Positions 48,770 through 57,703 are shown, numbered from the stretch's first letter. The stretch: DNA of 64,000 bases from Lacticaseibacillus daqingensis (GCF_003946115.1 NZ_RHOH01000005.1:1-64000); one strand, 5' to 3'. Numbers and translations are program-made. The notes: generated by a model not told the origin, from the sequence alone.

Positions 48770-49147
48770 ATGGAAATTCAGTTCGATGCGGCCGCAATGG
48801 CCAAGTTGACGCCACACTTAGTGGCGGGCAAGCAGCTCTTGATGACATTTGAGGATGGCGTTGGCCCTTACTCACAGCACGCGATGATTCACATGCAGGT
48901 GCAGTTTACGCTGAACGTGGTCGCCGCAGATGCGGATCTGACGGCCTATGATACAACGGTGGACAGTAACCTGGGGCCGGTTTTGATCAAAGGTTACTCG
49001 ACGGAGGACCTGGATGACCACATGGCGGTTCATCTGAATGAGGCGGCGAACACGATGAGCCTGACCGGTGACGGGGGCATGATCGATAGCAACCTCGGCT
49101 TCATCGATTTCACTGCGCCAAACAGCGTCATCAATCCGGCGCGCTGA
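48770..49147 (+). CDS. Iron-sulfur cluster biosynthesis family protein (HesB-like fold)
   Basis: A 125-residue protein similar to the lactobacillar HesB-like/YneR group: LLMTFEDGVGPYSQHAM (about 24-40), TTVDSNLGPVLIKGYSTEDL (about 61-80) and the repeated DGGMIDSNLGFID near the end. The Cys residues of true IscA-type scaffolds are absent, so a role in cluster assembly is not assured. GGAGGTGAT lies 5 bases before the ATG. A promoter TTGCCT-17-TAGGCT is likely at 48721-48749. Confidence 0.85.
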   Translation: MEIQFDAAAMAKLTPHLVAGKQLLMTFEDGVGPYSQHAMIHMQVQFTLNVVAADADLTAYDTTVDSNLGPVLIKGYSTEDLDDHMAVHLNEAANTMSLTGDGGMIDSNLGFIDFTAPNSVINPAR

Positions 49148-49229
49148 GGCCCAAAGACCCTTCCTATTTGCTGAGCGGTGGTGTAGAATCATCGTGTTAT
49201 CGGCGGCTCAGCCGGCGAATAAGCATTGA

Positions 49230-49237
49230 GGAGGAGT
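49230..49237 (+). promoter_or_regulatory. Ribosome binding site fully complementary to the small RNA loop
   Basis: GGAGGAGT is the exact complement of ACTCCTCC in both small RNAs. It is the ribosome binding site of the acetyltransferase gene at 49242. Eight bases alone could be chance. Confidence 0.4.
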
Positions 49238-49241
49238 TTTT

Positions 49242-49664
49242 TTGTTGCAGTACACGTTTGAATCTGCCCTGACGATTCATGAAATCAAGGCGTTGTATGG
49301 CGGGGCCGGGTTGACGGGCTACCTCAAGGATGTGGCCGAGACCGCCCGGGGCATCGCGAACTCTACCCTCTTGACGGCACGCGATGACGGCCAGCTGGTC
49401 GGCGCGATTCGCGGCATCTCGGATATGCATACGGTGGCCTTCATTCAAGACCTCGTGGTGTTGCCCGATTATCAACATCAAGGCATCGGGCGCGAGTTAC
49501 TGGCGCAGTTCGATGATTACTTCAAGCAGGTGGCCCGAATCGTGGTGGTCTGCGACAACGCAGCGCTGCGTGACTTTTACGCTAAGGCGGGGTTCTTGGC
49601 GGGTCAGGAAACGCAAACCACCACGTTCGTGCGGCCGCGGCGGTTATTGGAACCACGCTATTGA
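49242..49664 (+). CDS. GNAT-family acetyltransferase
   Basis: A 140-residue N-acetyltransferase. The acetyl-CoA motif is visible as FIQDLVVLPDYQHQGIGREL (about 68-87), with the second part VVVCDNAALRDFYAKAGF typical of small GNAT enzymes acting on amines. Start is TTG at 49242 (5 bases after GGAGGAG) or the next TTG codon; no ATG fits. Substrate unknown. Followed by a terminator. Confidence 0.87.
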   Translation: MLQYTFESALTIHEIKALYGGAGLTGYLKDVAETARGIANSTLLTARDDGQLVGAIRGISDMHTVAFIQDLVVLPDYQHQGIGRELLAQFDDYFKQVARIVVVCDNAALRDFYAKAGFLAGQETQTTTFVRPRRLLEPRY

Positions 49665-49666
49665 GG

Positions 49667-49697
49667 AAAACCCGGTCTGTGGCTTAGGCCGGGTTTT
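49667..49697. terminator. Terminator after the acetyltransferase gene
   Basis: AAAACCCGGTC pairs with GGCCGGGTTTT; A and T tracts flank the stem. Confidence 0.8.
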
Positions 49698-49803
49698 GGT
49701 TTCCCCGCGACGGAGGCAAAAATCAACCTTAGGACCTATGCATTCATTGACGCCGGCTGGCATACTAGAGATACAGAGGCAGTCAATACGTGGAGGTAAT
49801 ACC

Positions 49804-51279
49804 ATGAATGAACGTGAACGGATCCTAGAATTAGTGAAGCAAGGGGTGATCACCAGCGAAGAAGCCTTGGTGTTGCTGGAAAATCTTGCGAAAGCAACGG
49901 CCCAAACCGCAGACACCCCCAAGTCGCCGATTGATCAGCCAGACCTGCCCCACACCGATCCGACGCCGGAAGCGGCGACGCCAGATGCCGATGAGGAGGC
50001 ACTTGCTGACCTCAACACGAAGCTGGCCGAGCTGGCCGGCGCGTTGGATGCCACCGATGCCCAAGTGAAGAATGTGACCACCAAGCTGTCGGCCAATGCC
50101 GAGCAGATCATCGTGCTGGACACGATGGAAGACCTCGACACGCTGTCTGATGGCAAGTACCAGGAGCGCGGTCAGCTCAAACAGGAGAACCTGGCGCTCA
50201 AGACCCAGCTGGAGACCCTCAAGGCCCAGCAGGAGACGCTCAAGGCGCAGATCGCCGACCTGAACCGCGAGAAGCACCTCATTAATAAGAAACACTTTAC
50301 CGACAAGGTCTTGCCGGATGATTGGCAGGACCAAGCCAAGGACGCGCTGTCCGACATTGGCAAAACGGTCAACGAGGCCACGAGCCAAATCGGTTCACTG
50401 GTCAAAAAGACTATGGGCAATGTCCTTGATAACGTGGACTGGAAGGATGTGACCGTGCGGGTGCCAGGCTTGGCGACCGAGCGGTTCAGCCACACCTTTG
50501 ATTTTCCTGACAGTGCTGCAACCATCCTGGATCTGAAGGTCGCCAACGGGGACATCACCATTGATACCTGGGCGCAGGCCGGCATTCAGGTCGATGCAAG
50601 CGTCAAGTTGTTCGGCAAAATGCAGGCCGATACGCCGCTACAGGCGTTCCTTGACCGCAGCCGCATTGAGGCCACCGATGATCACTTGGTCTTCCAGGTG
50701 CCGAACCGGCGCGTGCAGGCGGATCTGACTATCCACCTGCCGAAGCGTGATTACGACCACGTGGCTGTTCGGTTACTCAACGGCGGCTTGACCATCAACG
50801 GGTTGAGCGGCAAGGATCTGTACGTTAAGAGCACGAACGGGGATCTGACCTTCAACGACCTGACCGCGGTGATGCTCGAAACAGAAGACGTCAACGGGTC
50901 GATCAAGGTGACGAACGGCGCCGTGCACGACCTGGTGCTGGAAACCGTCAACGGGGACATCAAGGCGCAGACCGATGCGAAGACGCTGAGCCTGCAGACC
51001 GTCAACGGGACCATTCGCACCACGCTGGCCAGTGACTTCAAGCAGCTGACGGCAAGCTCCGTCAACGGGAACGTCAAAGTGGCGCTGCCCGTGACGGTGG
51101 CGGTGAGCGGCGAAGCACGCACACGCTTTGGCGGCGTTAAGAGCCGCATGGCGGGGGTCGATGTGACTGGTAAGGCCAAGTCCGTGTCGTTGGACCGGCC
51201 CGGGACGGGCGAAGGCCAGCTGAAAGTCACCACGACCAGCGGGACGATTTTACTCAAAGACACTGATCCCATTCATTAA
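49804..51279 (+). CDS. liaX: LiaX-like envelope stress protein (DUF4097)
   Basis: A 491-residue protein with the plan of enterococcal LiaX: N-terminal MNERERILELVKQGVITSEE followed by EALVLLENLAK, the SHOCT-like helix pair; a long acidic and coiled-coil part (about 60-170); then the right-handed beta-helix-like DUF4097 domain with repeated NGDIT/VNGxI motifs (about 240-490). LiaX senses daptomycin and antimicrobial peptides and regulates the envelope response in enterococci; YvlB of Bacillus is related. GGAGGT stands 7 bases before the ATG. It heads an operon with two membrane genes, the last YvlD-like. Confidence 0.87.
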   Translation: MNERERILELVKQGVITSEEALVLLENLAKATAQTADTPKSPIDQPDLPHTDPTPEAATPDADEEALADLNTKLAELAGALDATDAQVKNVTTKLSANAEQIIVLDTMEDLDTLSDGKYQERGQLKQENLALKTQLETLKAQQETLKAQIADLNREKHLINKKHFTDKVLPDDWQDQAKDALSDIGKTVNEATSQIGSLVKKTMGNVLDNVDWKDVTVRVPGLATERFSHTFDFPDSAATILDLKVANGDITIDTWAQAGIQVDASVKLFGKMQADTPLQAFLDRSRIEATDDHLVFQVPNRRVQADLTIHLPKRDYDHVAVRLLNGGLTINGLSGKDLYVKSTNGDLTFNDLTAVMLETEDVNGSIKVTNGAVHDLVLETVNGDIKAQTDAKTLSLQTVNGTIRTTLASDFKQLTASSVNGNVKVALPVTVAVSGEARTRFGGVKSRMAGVDVTGKAKSVSLDRPGTGEGQLKVTTTSGTILLKDTDPIH

Positions 51280-51282
51280 GCG

Positions 51283-51308
51283 AAACGCCGGCGAGCTGCC
51301 GGCGTTTC
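51283..51308 (+). other. Intercistronic hairpin after liaX
   Basis: AAACGCCGGC pairs with GCCGGCGTTT around GAGCT, with no T run. It may stabilise or separate the liaX message within the operon, or act as a weak terminator. Confidence 0.6.
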
Positions 51309-51330
51309 CGTTCAAAAGGAGACAACCGAT

Positions 51331-51615
51331 ATGCCATTTCTCATGATCCCCGTTATTTTGTTCATCGTTGGGCTCGTGATCATGGTCGTGTTGATGATCG
51401 GCTTCGCCTTGGTCCACATCCTGTTTTGGCCGGTTTTGATCGGCCTGCTGATTTGGTGGCTCATCCGGCGAAGCGCACGCGGCCCACAGACGACCCACCA
51501 CACTCACACGGACTGGCAGCAGTACGTGAAGCCTGAGCGCAAGATGGCGCAACATGTGCATGAAGAAGCCAAGTCCAAGCCGGCGCACCACGATGACGAC
51601 TGGAGTGACTTCTGA
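51331..51615 (+). CDS. Small membrane protein in the liaX operon
   Basis: A 94-residue protein with two adjacent hydrophobic helices (MPFLMIPVILFIVGLVIMVV and about 25-45) and a soluble His/Lys/Asp-rich tail. It holds the place of the PspC-type LiaY/YvlC gene in enterococci and Bacillus, but no PspC motif is visible. AAGGAGA lies 11 bases before the ATG. Its stop overlaps the next start by one base. Confidence 0.72.
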   Translation: MPFLMIPVILFIVGLVIMVVLMIGFALVHILFWPVLIGLLIWWLIRRSARGPQTTHHTHTDWQQYVKPERKMAQHVHEEAKSKPAHHDDDWSDF

Positions 51616-51953
51616 TGGGATTCTTACGCAAAGTCCTGCTGACGACGCTTGTCTTCGTCGTTTACAGCCAGCTCTTTCCCGCCCAGCTCTACGTGGCCAG
51701 CCTTGCCGTTGCGGTGACTGGCGCGGTGGTGCTCGGGGTCCTGAACGGGCTCGTTAAGCCGATCCTGAAGGTGTTGTCCTTCCCGCTGACGCTTTTGACC
51801 TTGGGCCTGTTCCTACTGATCCTCAACGCGTTCATGCTGACGATGATGACCTGGTTCGTTGACGGGATCATCTTCGCGAGCTTTGGGGCCAAGCTCCTGC
51901 TCGCCATCGTCTTGAGCGTGGTCAACGCAACGCTGGGCGAACCGAACAACTAA
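51615..51953 (+). CDS. Phage-holin-family-4-like membrane protein (YvlD/LiaZ)
   Basis: A 112-residue protein with four hydrophobic segments, including the conserved VLGVLNGLVKPILKVLSFPLT (about 41-61) and a Pro-rich turn before the next helix, as in YvlD/LiaZ. Despite the family name it is not a phage gene; in Bacillota it follows YvlB or LiaX and belongs to the envelope-stress regulon. Start ATG overlaps the stop TGA of the preceding gene. The end GEPNN is near a bidirectional terminator. Confidence 0.85.
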   Translation: MGFLRKVLLTTLVFVVYSQLFPAQLYVASLAVAVTGAVVLGVLNGLVKPILKVLSFPLTLLTLGLFLLILNAFMLTMMTWFVDGIIFASFGAKLLLAIVLSVVNATLGEPNN

Positions 51954-51968
51954 TAAGCGCGACACACC

Positions 51969-52005
51969 AAAAAGTCTGGCTCCTACCTTGGAGTCAGACT
52001 TTTTT
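51969..52005. terminator. Bidirectional terminator
   Basis: AAAAAGTCTGGCTCC pairs with GGAGTCAGACTTTTT (one G-T). It ends the liaX operon and the convergent RpiR gene. Confidence 0.88.
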
Positions 52006-52011
52006 GATGCA

Positions 52012-52773
52012 TCAACTGATGTCTGAATGGTTGCCTTCACGCACGACGTAGGAATCGAGCAAAATTCGCCCAATTACTTGAATCGGTAAGCGCGAGCGCA
52101 CCTCGTAGTCTGGGAAATATGACATTTCTGACTTATAGCCGTTGAAGAGAATGTCGGTGTACTGCACGATCGGGGAATCCTCGTTCGTCGTAATCGTCAT
52201 TACTGGCACATTACGGACATTGAGTGTCTGAGCGGCTTCGACCAGTTCTGGCGTTTTGCCGTTCAAGGTTACGATGATCGCAACGGCATCAGGCTTTGTT
52301 CGGCCGGCGATGATGCGGATGATGTTGGGGTCACTGTAAAATTGCGCATTTTTGCCTAGCAGCTGTAACTTGAGCGCCATTTCCTCTCCAATCGTCTCGG
52401 AGAGCCCGCGTGCGAACACATAGATTATGTCGGCGCTGTGCAGCTGTTGGACGCCATCTTCGATCGCACTGATGTCGAGGTTAGCAATTGTCCGGTTGAC
52501 CTCTTGCTGGTTCATTGTAATGACTTGCTTGATCTTGTCGTCTGCATCGCGTAGGACAGCATACTTTTGATCCTCCTTGGCTTCGCTCAGTAGGGAATGG
52601 CGAAAGTCGGTATAGCCGGAGTAGCCTAGCTTCTTCATTGTTCGCACGATGGTTGCGGTGGATACGTTGGCGAATTCGCTGAACTGCACGATTGACATGC
52701 TGGCAATCTGGTTGCGGTTCTTGGCAATCACGTTGCGCAAGTACTGCTCGGTGGCACTTAGCTTAACGGTCAT
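52012..52773 (-). CDS. RpiR-family transcriptional regulator
   Basis: A 253-residue regulator: HTH_6 domain (residues 1-75, with MSIVQFSEFANVSTATIVRT) and a SIS sugar-phosphate-binding domain (about 110-235, IYVFARGLSETIGEEMALKL). RpiR proteins respond to phosphorylated sugars. It is divergent from the kinase-PTS operon, the usual arrangement of a dedicated regulator; a near-perfect 16-bp palindrome lies 10 bases upstream of its start. ATG 52773 has AGGAGG upstream. Confidence 0.9.
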   Translation of the reverse strand: MTVKLSATEQYLRNVIAKNRNQIASMSIVQFSEFANVSTATIVRTMKKLGYSGYTDFRHSLLSEAKEDQKYAVLRDADDKIKQVITMNQQEVNRTIANLDISAIEDGVQQLHSADIIYVFARGLSETIGEEMALKLQLLGKNAQFYSDPNIIRIIAGRTKPDAVAIIVTLNGKTPELVEAAQTLNVRNVPVMTITTNEDSPIVQYTDILFNGYKSEMSYFPDYEVRSRLPIQVIGRILLDSYVVREGNHSDIS

Positions 52774-52782
52774 ATGAGCCTC

Positions 52783-52798
52783 CTGAAAACTTTTTCAG
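52783..52798. promoter_or_regulatory. Palindromic operator for the RpiR-type regulator
   Basis: CTGAAAAC/TTTTTCAG is a 16-bp palindrome with one mismatch, in the divergent region between regulator and kinase genes and close to the regulator start. A TATGAT box for the kinase operon is at 52851-52856. Confidence 0.6.
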
Positions 52799-52884
52799 AT
52801 TCACGGGTCCCACCGCATAATTCTGGCAACATGTACGCCACTGAGGGCGCTATGATAATTGTCGAAGGTAGGAGGGACACAATT

Positions 52885-53814
52885 ATGATTTATACTTTAA
52901 CACTGAATCCGGCGATTGACTTGTTCATTACAACGCCGCAGATGAAGGAAGGCGCCGTGAATCGCACGACGGGGGCCGATGTCCAAGCTAACGGTAAGGG
53001 AGTGAACGTCTCCTTTATTCTTCATCGACTGGGCATTGAAAATCAAGCTCTGGGGATTGGTGGCGGGTTCACACTCGGCCATATTGTCGCTGAGTTGAAG
53101 CGCGCTGGGATTGCTAACGATTTTATCGATGCTGGCGGGATCACACGGATCAACGTGTTTACCCATGTGTCAGAGACTAATGAAGAGTTCAAACTGGTCA
53201 ACCCCGGACCAGCTGTCGACGCTGCGGCATTGCACCAGTTACTTGAACGGCTCGATCGCCTTGGTACAGACGATCTGTTGATCCTTTCGGGGAGCTTTGC
53301 GCAGGGTATCCGCCCCGAAGTGATCGTCACGATTGCACAGCTGAGTGCGCAACGTCATTTCAGGTTCGTGATCGACACTTCTTACCCAGCCGTGCTTGAC
53401 GCATTGCAGTATCGCCCGTTTTTGATCAAGCCGAATGACACCGAACTAGCGAGCTGGTTCGGAGAGCCGCCATCCCACGACACCACGGCGCGGATCGAGA
53501 TGGCGACGCGACTGGTTGATCGGGGGGCGCAAAACGTCTTGCTGTCGTGCGGTGAGGACGGGGCAATCTTCGTTGGGCAGGCCGGGTGCTTTGTTGGTAA
53601 CGCCCCAAAGATTGCCGTGCTGAATACGGCAGGCGCTGGTGATACGATGCTCGGAACGTTCGTCGGCGGTTGGGTCGCGGGCAAACCAGTTGCCGATAAT
53701 CTGCGAGAAGCGATTGCGGCTGGAAGTGATACGGCTCGGCGCAGTTGGCTCACAACATTTGAGGATTTAGATGATTTACGCGACCAGATTGTCGTCACAA
53801 GGGAGGAAGCATAA
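52885..53814 (+). CDS. fruK: 1-phosphofructokinase-type sugar-phosphate kinase (PfkB family)
   Basis: A 309-residue PfkB kinase of the FruK/LacC group: N-terminal MIYTLTLNPAIDLFI, the substrate segment NGKGVNVSFIL (about 38-48), and the C-terminal anion hole NTAGAGDTMLGTFVGG with the catalytic Asp (about 246-261). It should phosphorylate the sugar phosphate delivered by the PTS gene that follows. GGAGGG lies 8 bases before the ATG; the longer frame has no such site. The GC content is visibly lower than in neighbouring genes, and the stop overlaps the PTS start by one base. Name fruK is by context. Confidence 0.87.
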   Translation: MIYTLTLNPAIDLFITTPQMKEGAVNRTTGADVQANGKGVNVSFILHRLGIENQALGIGGGFTLGHIVAELKRAGIANDFIDAGGITRINVFTHVSETNEEFKLVNPGPAVDAAALHQLLERLDRLGTDDLLILSGSFAQGIRPEVIVTIAQLSAQRHFRFVIDTSYPAVLDALQYRPFLIKPNDTELASWFGEPPSHDTTARIEMATRLVDRGAQNVLLSCGEDGAIFVGQAGCFVGNAPKIAVLNTAGAGDTMLGTFVGGWVAGKPVADNLREAIAAGSDTARRSWLTTFEDLDDLRDQIVVTREEA

Positions 53815-55763
53815 TGGCCAAGTATGATCTGATTGGTGCCACGGGATGTGCGACCGGGATCGCGCATACTTACATGGCGCAAGAAGCACTGGAGCAAGCA
53901 GCGCAGAAGATGGGGCTGACGATCAAAGTTGAGACTCATGGTCAGACGGGGGTTGATGACCCGTTGACCCAAGAAGAAATTGATAATGCGCGCGCGGTCG
54001 TGGTGGCATCAGATATTGATGTTGACGCTGATCGTTTTGCCGGGCTACCAGTTGTGATGGTTCCAGTCGCTGCGGCGATCAAGGATCCTAAGAAGTTGAT
54101 CGATGAAGCGCTGGCACCTGACGCGCCGGTATACAAGGCTAGTCAGGCACGTAAGGCGGCGGACGGCGATGACAAGCGTGGTGGCGAAAGTATTGGCCAC
54201 TTGATTTACACAAGTTTGATGAACGGGGTGTCCCACATGTTGCCGCTGGTTGTAGCCGGTGGGGTTCTCGTTGCGATCTCATTCTTCTGGGGCATCTATT
54301 CTGCTGATCCGAAGAACGAGCAGTATAACGCATTTGCGGCGATGCTGAACAATATTGGGGGCACAACAATGGGACTAATGGTTCCAGTGCTGTGTGCCTA
54401 CATTGGGGAAGCAATCGCGAAGCGCAGTGGCCTGATCGTTGGCTTTGCCGTTGGGATGCTGGCCCTCAATGGGGGCACTGGGTTCCTGGGCGGGATCGTT
54501 GGTGGCTATATTGCTGGTGCGGTCGTTTTGATTCTGCAGCATCTTCTTGCACCGCTACCTGACCGTGAATTTCGAGGCCTCAAGGCAATTTTCCTCTACC
54601 CAGTCTTGGGGGTCTTCATCGCCGGGACACTGATGTTCTTGATCACCAAGCCGATGGCAGCGATCAACACTGGTATGATGGATTTCCTGAAGGGGATGCA
54701 GAACTCAGACCCAATTATCCTGGGGCTCGTCGTCGGTGCAATGTGTGCGTTTGATTTTGGTGGGCCAATCAACAAGGCGGCTTACCTAACCGGGACCGCG
54801 CTGTTGGCACAAGGCAATGCGTTCTTCATGGCGGGGGTCTCTGCGGCGTGCATCGCACCACCACTGGCGACAGGGTTTGCCGTTCTGATGAACAAGAAGG
54901 CATACACGCGTGATGAACGCAGTGCCGGCTATGTTAATTTCTTACTGGGGTCCACGCACATCACCGAAGGGGCCATTCCATTTGCCGCTAAGAATCCACT
55001 GATCAACATTCCTTGCTTCATGCTCGGCTCTGCAATTGCCGCAGCGTTGACCTACGTCGGTAAGGTGCAAGTTCCAGCGCCTCACGGAGGGTTTATCGTG
55101 CTGCCGTTGGTCACGCATCCTGTGATGTGGGTGCTCTATATCCTGATCGGGTCACTGGTCTCGGGTGTACTGCTGGCAATTGTGGCCGGTCGCGCCTCGA
55201 AAAAGCACAATGCTGTTGCACCAGTGGTCAGCATGGCGGGTTTAACTGGTGATGAAGCCGCAACGGCAATTGCGCCGGCTGCGACGGAGGCTGACAAGGA
55301 CAGCGATAGTGTGACCAGTGATTGGGGGCAGATCCTAACAGAGGCGAACATCGTCTTGGACCTCACCGCAAAAGACCGTGACGATGCCCTCCATCAACTT
55401 GCTGAACTTGCGGTACAAAACGGCTTGGCCACAGATGCTGAGGCGGTCTATCGGAAGTATCTGCACCGCGAAAGCGAAGGCTCGACTGGGATGGAGCAGG
55501 GGATTGCGATTCCCCATGCACAGGATGCGACCATTAAGCGCTCTGCGATGCTTGTTGTTCGACTGACCCGACCGATCGAATGGCAGACTTTCGATCAGCA
55601 ACCAGTTGACACGATGATCAGCTTCTTAATTCCGGCACACGATGATGGTGACCACTTACGCTATTTGAGCAACACAGCGAAGTTGCTGACGCATCCGCAG
55701 TTCGTCGAGCGGCTTAAGGCAGCCTCGACGCCGCTACAGATTCTGACACTGTTCAAGCAATGA
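53814..55763 (+). CDS. PTS fructose-family transporter, domain order IIB-IIC-IIA
   Basis: A 649-residue phosphotransferase permease. IIB at residues 1-100 with the phosphocysteine in IGATGCATGIAHTYMA (Cys 12); IIC about 125-470 with eight or nine hydrophobic segments; IIA about 500-649 with the phosphohistidine in GIAIPHAQD. Fructose-type EII proteins usually run A-B-C; the order B-C-A occurs in subgroups taking other hexoses or polyols. With the kinase and RpiR regulator it makes a self-contained uptake operon. Codon usage is less GC-rich than the surroundings. Substrate not certain. Confidence 0.9.
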   Translation: MAKYDLIGATGCATGIAHTYMAQEALEQAAQKMGLTIKVETHGQTGVDDPLTQEEIDNARAVVVASDIDVDADRFAGLPVVMVPVAAAIKDPKKLIDEALAPDAPVYKASQARKAADGDDKRGGESIGHLIYTSLMNGVSHMLPLVVAGGVLVAISFFWGIYSADPKNEQYNAFAAMLNNIGGTTMGLMVPVLCAYIGEAIAKRSGLIVGFAVGMLALNGGTGFLGGIVGGYIAGAVVLILQHLLAPLPDREFRGLKAIFLYPVLGVFIAGTLMFLITKPMAAINTGMMDFLKGMQNSDPIILGLVVGAMCAFDFGGPINKAAYLTGTALLAQGNAFFMAGVSAACIAPPLATGFAVLMNKKAYTRDERSAGYVNFLLGSTHITEGAIPFAAKNPLINIPCFMLGSAIAAALTYVGKVQVPAPHGGFIVLPLVTHPVMWVLYILIGSLVSGVLLAIVAGRASKKHNAVAPVVSMAGLTGDEAATAIAPAATEADKDSDSVTSDWGQILTEANIVLDLTAKDRDDALHQLAELAVQNGLATDAEAVYRKYLHRESEGSTGMEQGIAIPHAQDATIKRSAMLVVRLTRPIEWQTFDQQPVDTMISFLIPAHDDGDHLRYLSNTAKLLTHPQFVERLKAASTPLQILTLFKQ

Positions 55764-55774
55764 ATCGCATGACC

Positions 55775-55803
55775 CGCTTGCATATGCAAAGCGGGTTTTT
55801 GCA
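55775..55803 (+). terminator. Terminator of the PTS operon
   Basis: ACCCGCTT pairs with AAGCGGGT around GCATATGCA, followed by TTTTT. Confidence 0.82.
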
Positions 55804-55907
55804 TGTCTGGGGAATGGTGATATTCGGTCGACGGGCTGCCCCTCTGTTATCCGAAGGCAAACGATGATAAACTTAGAGATAATTATGGCGAAAGACAGGT
55901 GGAACCG

Positions 55908-56843
55908 ATGGTAGACAGTGTTTCGGTGCGCCAACTGGTCACGGATACGCACCTGACCGTATACAGTGGCGAAGAGTATCTGGATGAACGCAAGGTGGTC
56001 GTGTCGGATATTTCCCGGCCCGGCTTGGAGTTGACGGGCTACTTCAATTACTACCCCCACGAGCGCGTTCAGCTGTTCGGGCGCACGGAAAGCGCGTTTG
56101 CCCGCAACATGACCTCGGAGGAGCGGCTCGTGATCCTGCGCCGGATGGCAACGGAAGACACGCCAGCCTTCTTGGTGTCGCGCGGCATTGAACCGCTGGC
56201 GGAAATGCTGACGGCGGCCGGGGCTGCACATATTCCGGTGCTGGGGTCGAAGCTTTCGACGACGCGGCTGTCCAGCCTGATGACGGACTATCTCGAAGGC
56301 CAGCTGGCCGAACGCCGTAGCATGCACGGGGTCTTGGTTGACCTTTACGGGCTGGGTGTGATGATCACCGGGGACTCCGGGGTCGGCAAGTCCGAAACGG
56401 CACTGGAGTTGATTCAGCGGGGGCATCGGTTGATCGCCGATGACCGCGTGGATGTGTACCAGCAAGACGAGCAGACTATCATTGGCGAGGCGCCGGCGAT
56501 CCTCTCGCACCTGCTGGAGATCCGGGGGCTCGGCATCATCGATGTCATGAACCTGTTTGGTGCCGGTGCCGTGCGCTCGCGCACTAGCATCGACCTGATC
56601 GTGCACCTGGAGAACTGGACGCCGGACAAGCAGTTTGACCGGCTGGGCTCTGGGGAGCAGGCGCAGACCATTTTTGATGTCGCTGTGCCGAAGATCGTCA
56701 TCCCGGTCAAGGTCGGGCGCAACCTCGCGTCCATCATCGAGGTCGCCGCGATGAACTTCCGCGCCAAGTCGATGGGGTACGATGCCACCAAGACATTTGA
56801 AAACAATCTGAATAAACTGATCCAAGCGAATTCCGCGGATTAA
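55908..56843 (+). CDS. hprK: HPr kinase/phosphorylase
   Basis: HprK phosphorylates Ser46 of HPr when glycolytic intermediates are high and removes the phosphate when they fall, controlling CcpA-dependent catabolite repression. The 311-residue protein shows the P-loop GDSGVGKSETAL (about 155-166) and the family signature LEIRGLGIIDVMNLFG (about 203-218). ATG 55908 has AGGTGG 5 bases upstream; three extra codons upstream are not used. An extended -10 TG-A-TAAACT is at 55865-55873. It leads the hprK-lgt-gpsA-trxB cluster. Confidence 0.97.
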   Translation: MVDSVSVRQLVTDTHLTVYSGEEYLDERKVVVSDISRPGLELTGYFNYYPHERVQLFGRTESAFARNMTSEERLVILRRMATEDTPAFLVSRGIEPLAEMLTAAGAAHIPVLGSKLSTTRLSSLMTDYLEGQLAERRSMHGVLVDLYGLGVMITGDSGVGKSETALELIQRGHRLIADDRVDVYQQDEQTIIGEAPAILSHLLEIRGLGIIDVMNLFGAGAVRSRTSIDLIVHLENWTPDKQFDRLGSGEQAQTIFDVAVPKIVIPVKVGRNLASIIEVAAMNFRAKSMGYDATKTFENNLNKLIQANSAD

Positions 56844-56858
56844 CGAAGGAGTCTTGTT

Positions 56859-57680
56859 ATGTTTGCAGCGTTAAATCCGATTGCCGTGCGCCTCGGCGGG
56901 CTTGAGGTGCATTGGTACGGTGTGATCATCGCCTGCGGGGTGCTGCTGGCGGTGACGCTGGCGATGCGCGAAGCCACGCGGCGCGGGGTCGACTCGGATC
57001 ACATTCTGAACCTCGTGCTGTGGGCGTTGCCGTTTGCCCTGATCGGGGCGCGGCTGTACTATGTCGCTTTTGAGTGGCCGTACTACGCGGCGCATCCGGC
57101 CGAGATCATCGCCATCTGGCACGGCGGCATCGCCATCTACGGGGCCTTGATCGCCAGTGTCATCGTGTTTCTGGTTTACTGCCGGGCCAAGTGGCTGCCG
57201 GCGTGGCTGATCCTCGATATTGCGGCGCCCACGGTGATGATCGCCCAGGCGATCGGCCGCTGGGGCAACTTTATGAACCAGGAGGCCTATGGGGCCAAAA
57301 CGAGCCTGGCGTTTTTGCAGGGCCTGCACCTGCCGTCGTTCATCATCACCCAGATGAACATCGCCGGGGCATACCGGCAGCCCACGTTTTTGTATGAATC
57401 CGCGTGGAACGTGGCCGGCTTTATCCTGATCATGAGCGTTCGCCACCACAAGGACTGGTTCAAGCAGGGCGAGGTCTTCCTTAGCTACGTGATGTGGTAC
57501 AGCTTCGGGCGCTTCTTCGTGGAGGGGATGCGCACCGACAGCCTGTACCTGATGCCCGGGTTGCGGGTATCGCAGCTGCTGTCCATTCTACTGTTCGTCG
57601 CCGCGGCTGGCCTGTGGGTCTACCGTCGGCGGCAGAACACCCCGTGGTATCTGGACGGGAACAAACTCGCCAACCTTTAG
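56859..57680 (+). CDS. lgt: Prolipoprotein diacylglyceryl transferase
   Basis: Lgt moves diacylglycerol from phosphatidylglycerol to the lipobox Cys of prelipoproteins in the membrane. 273 residues, seven hydrophobic segments, and the signature [13 protein letters not shown] (about 131-143) with the conserved Arg and Asn; the other catalytic Arg lies in [14 protein letters not shown] near 220. AAGGAG lies 9 bases before the ATG. It follows hprK by 15 bases, as in other lactobacilli. The PepSY lipoprotein of this window is a likely substrate. Confidence 0.96.
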   Translation: MFAALNPIAVRLGGLEVHWYGVIIACGVLLAVTLAMREATRRGVDSDHILNLVLWALPFALIGARLYYVAFEWPYYAAHPAEIIAIWHGGIAIYGALIASVIVFLVYCRAKWLPAWLILDIAAPTVMIAQAIGRWGNFMNQEAYGAKTSLAFLQGLHLPSFIITQMNIAGAYRQPTFLYESAWNVAGFILIMSVRHHKDWFKQGEVFLSYVMWYSFGRFFVEGMRTDSLYLMPGLRVSQLLSILLFVAAAGLWVYRRRQNTPWYLDGNKLANL

Positions 57681-57703
57681 TTCATCAATATAGGAGTGAT
57701 CTT

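Noticed and set aside
51615-51953. Phage holin as a sign of a prophage
   Set aside because: The protein is of the YvlD/LiaZ type in a LiaX operon; no other phage gene is near.
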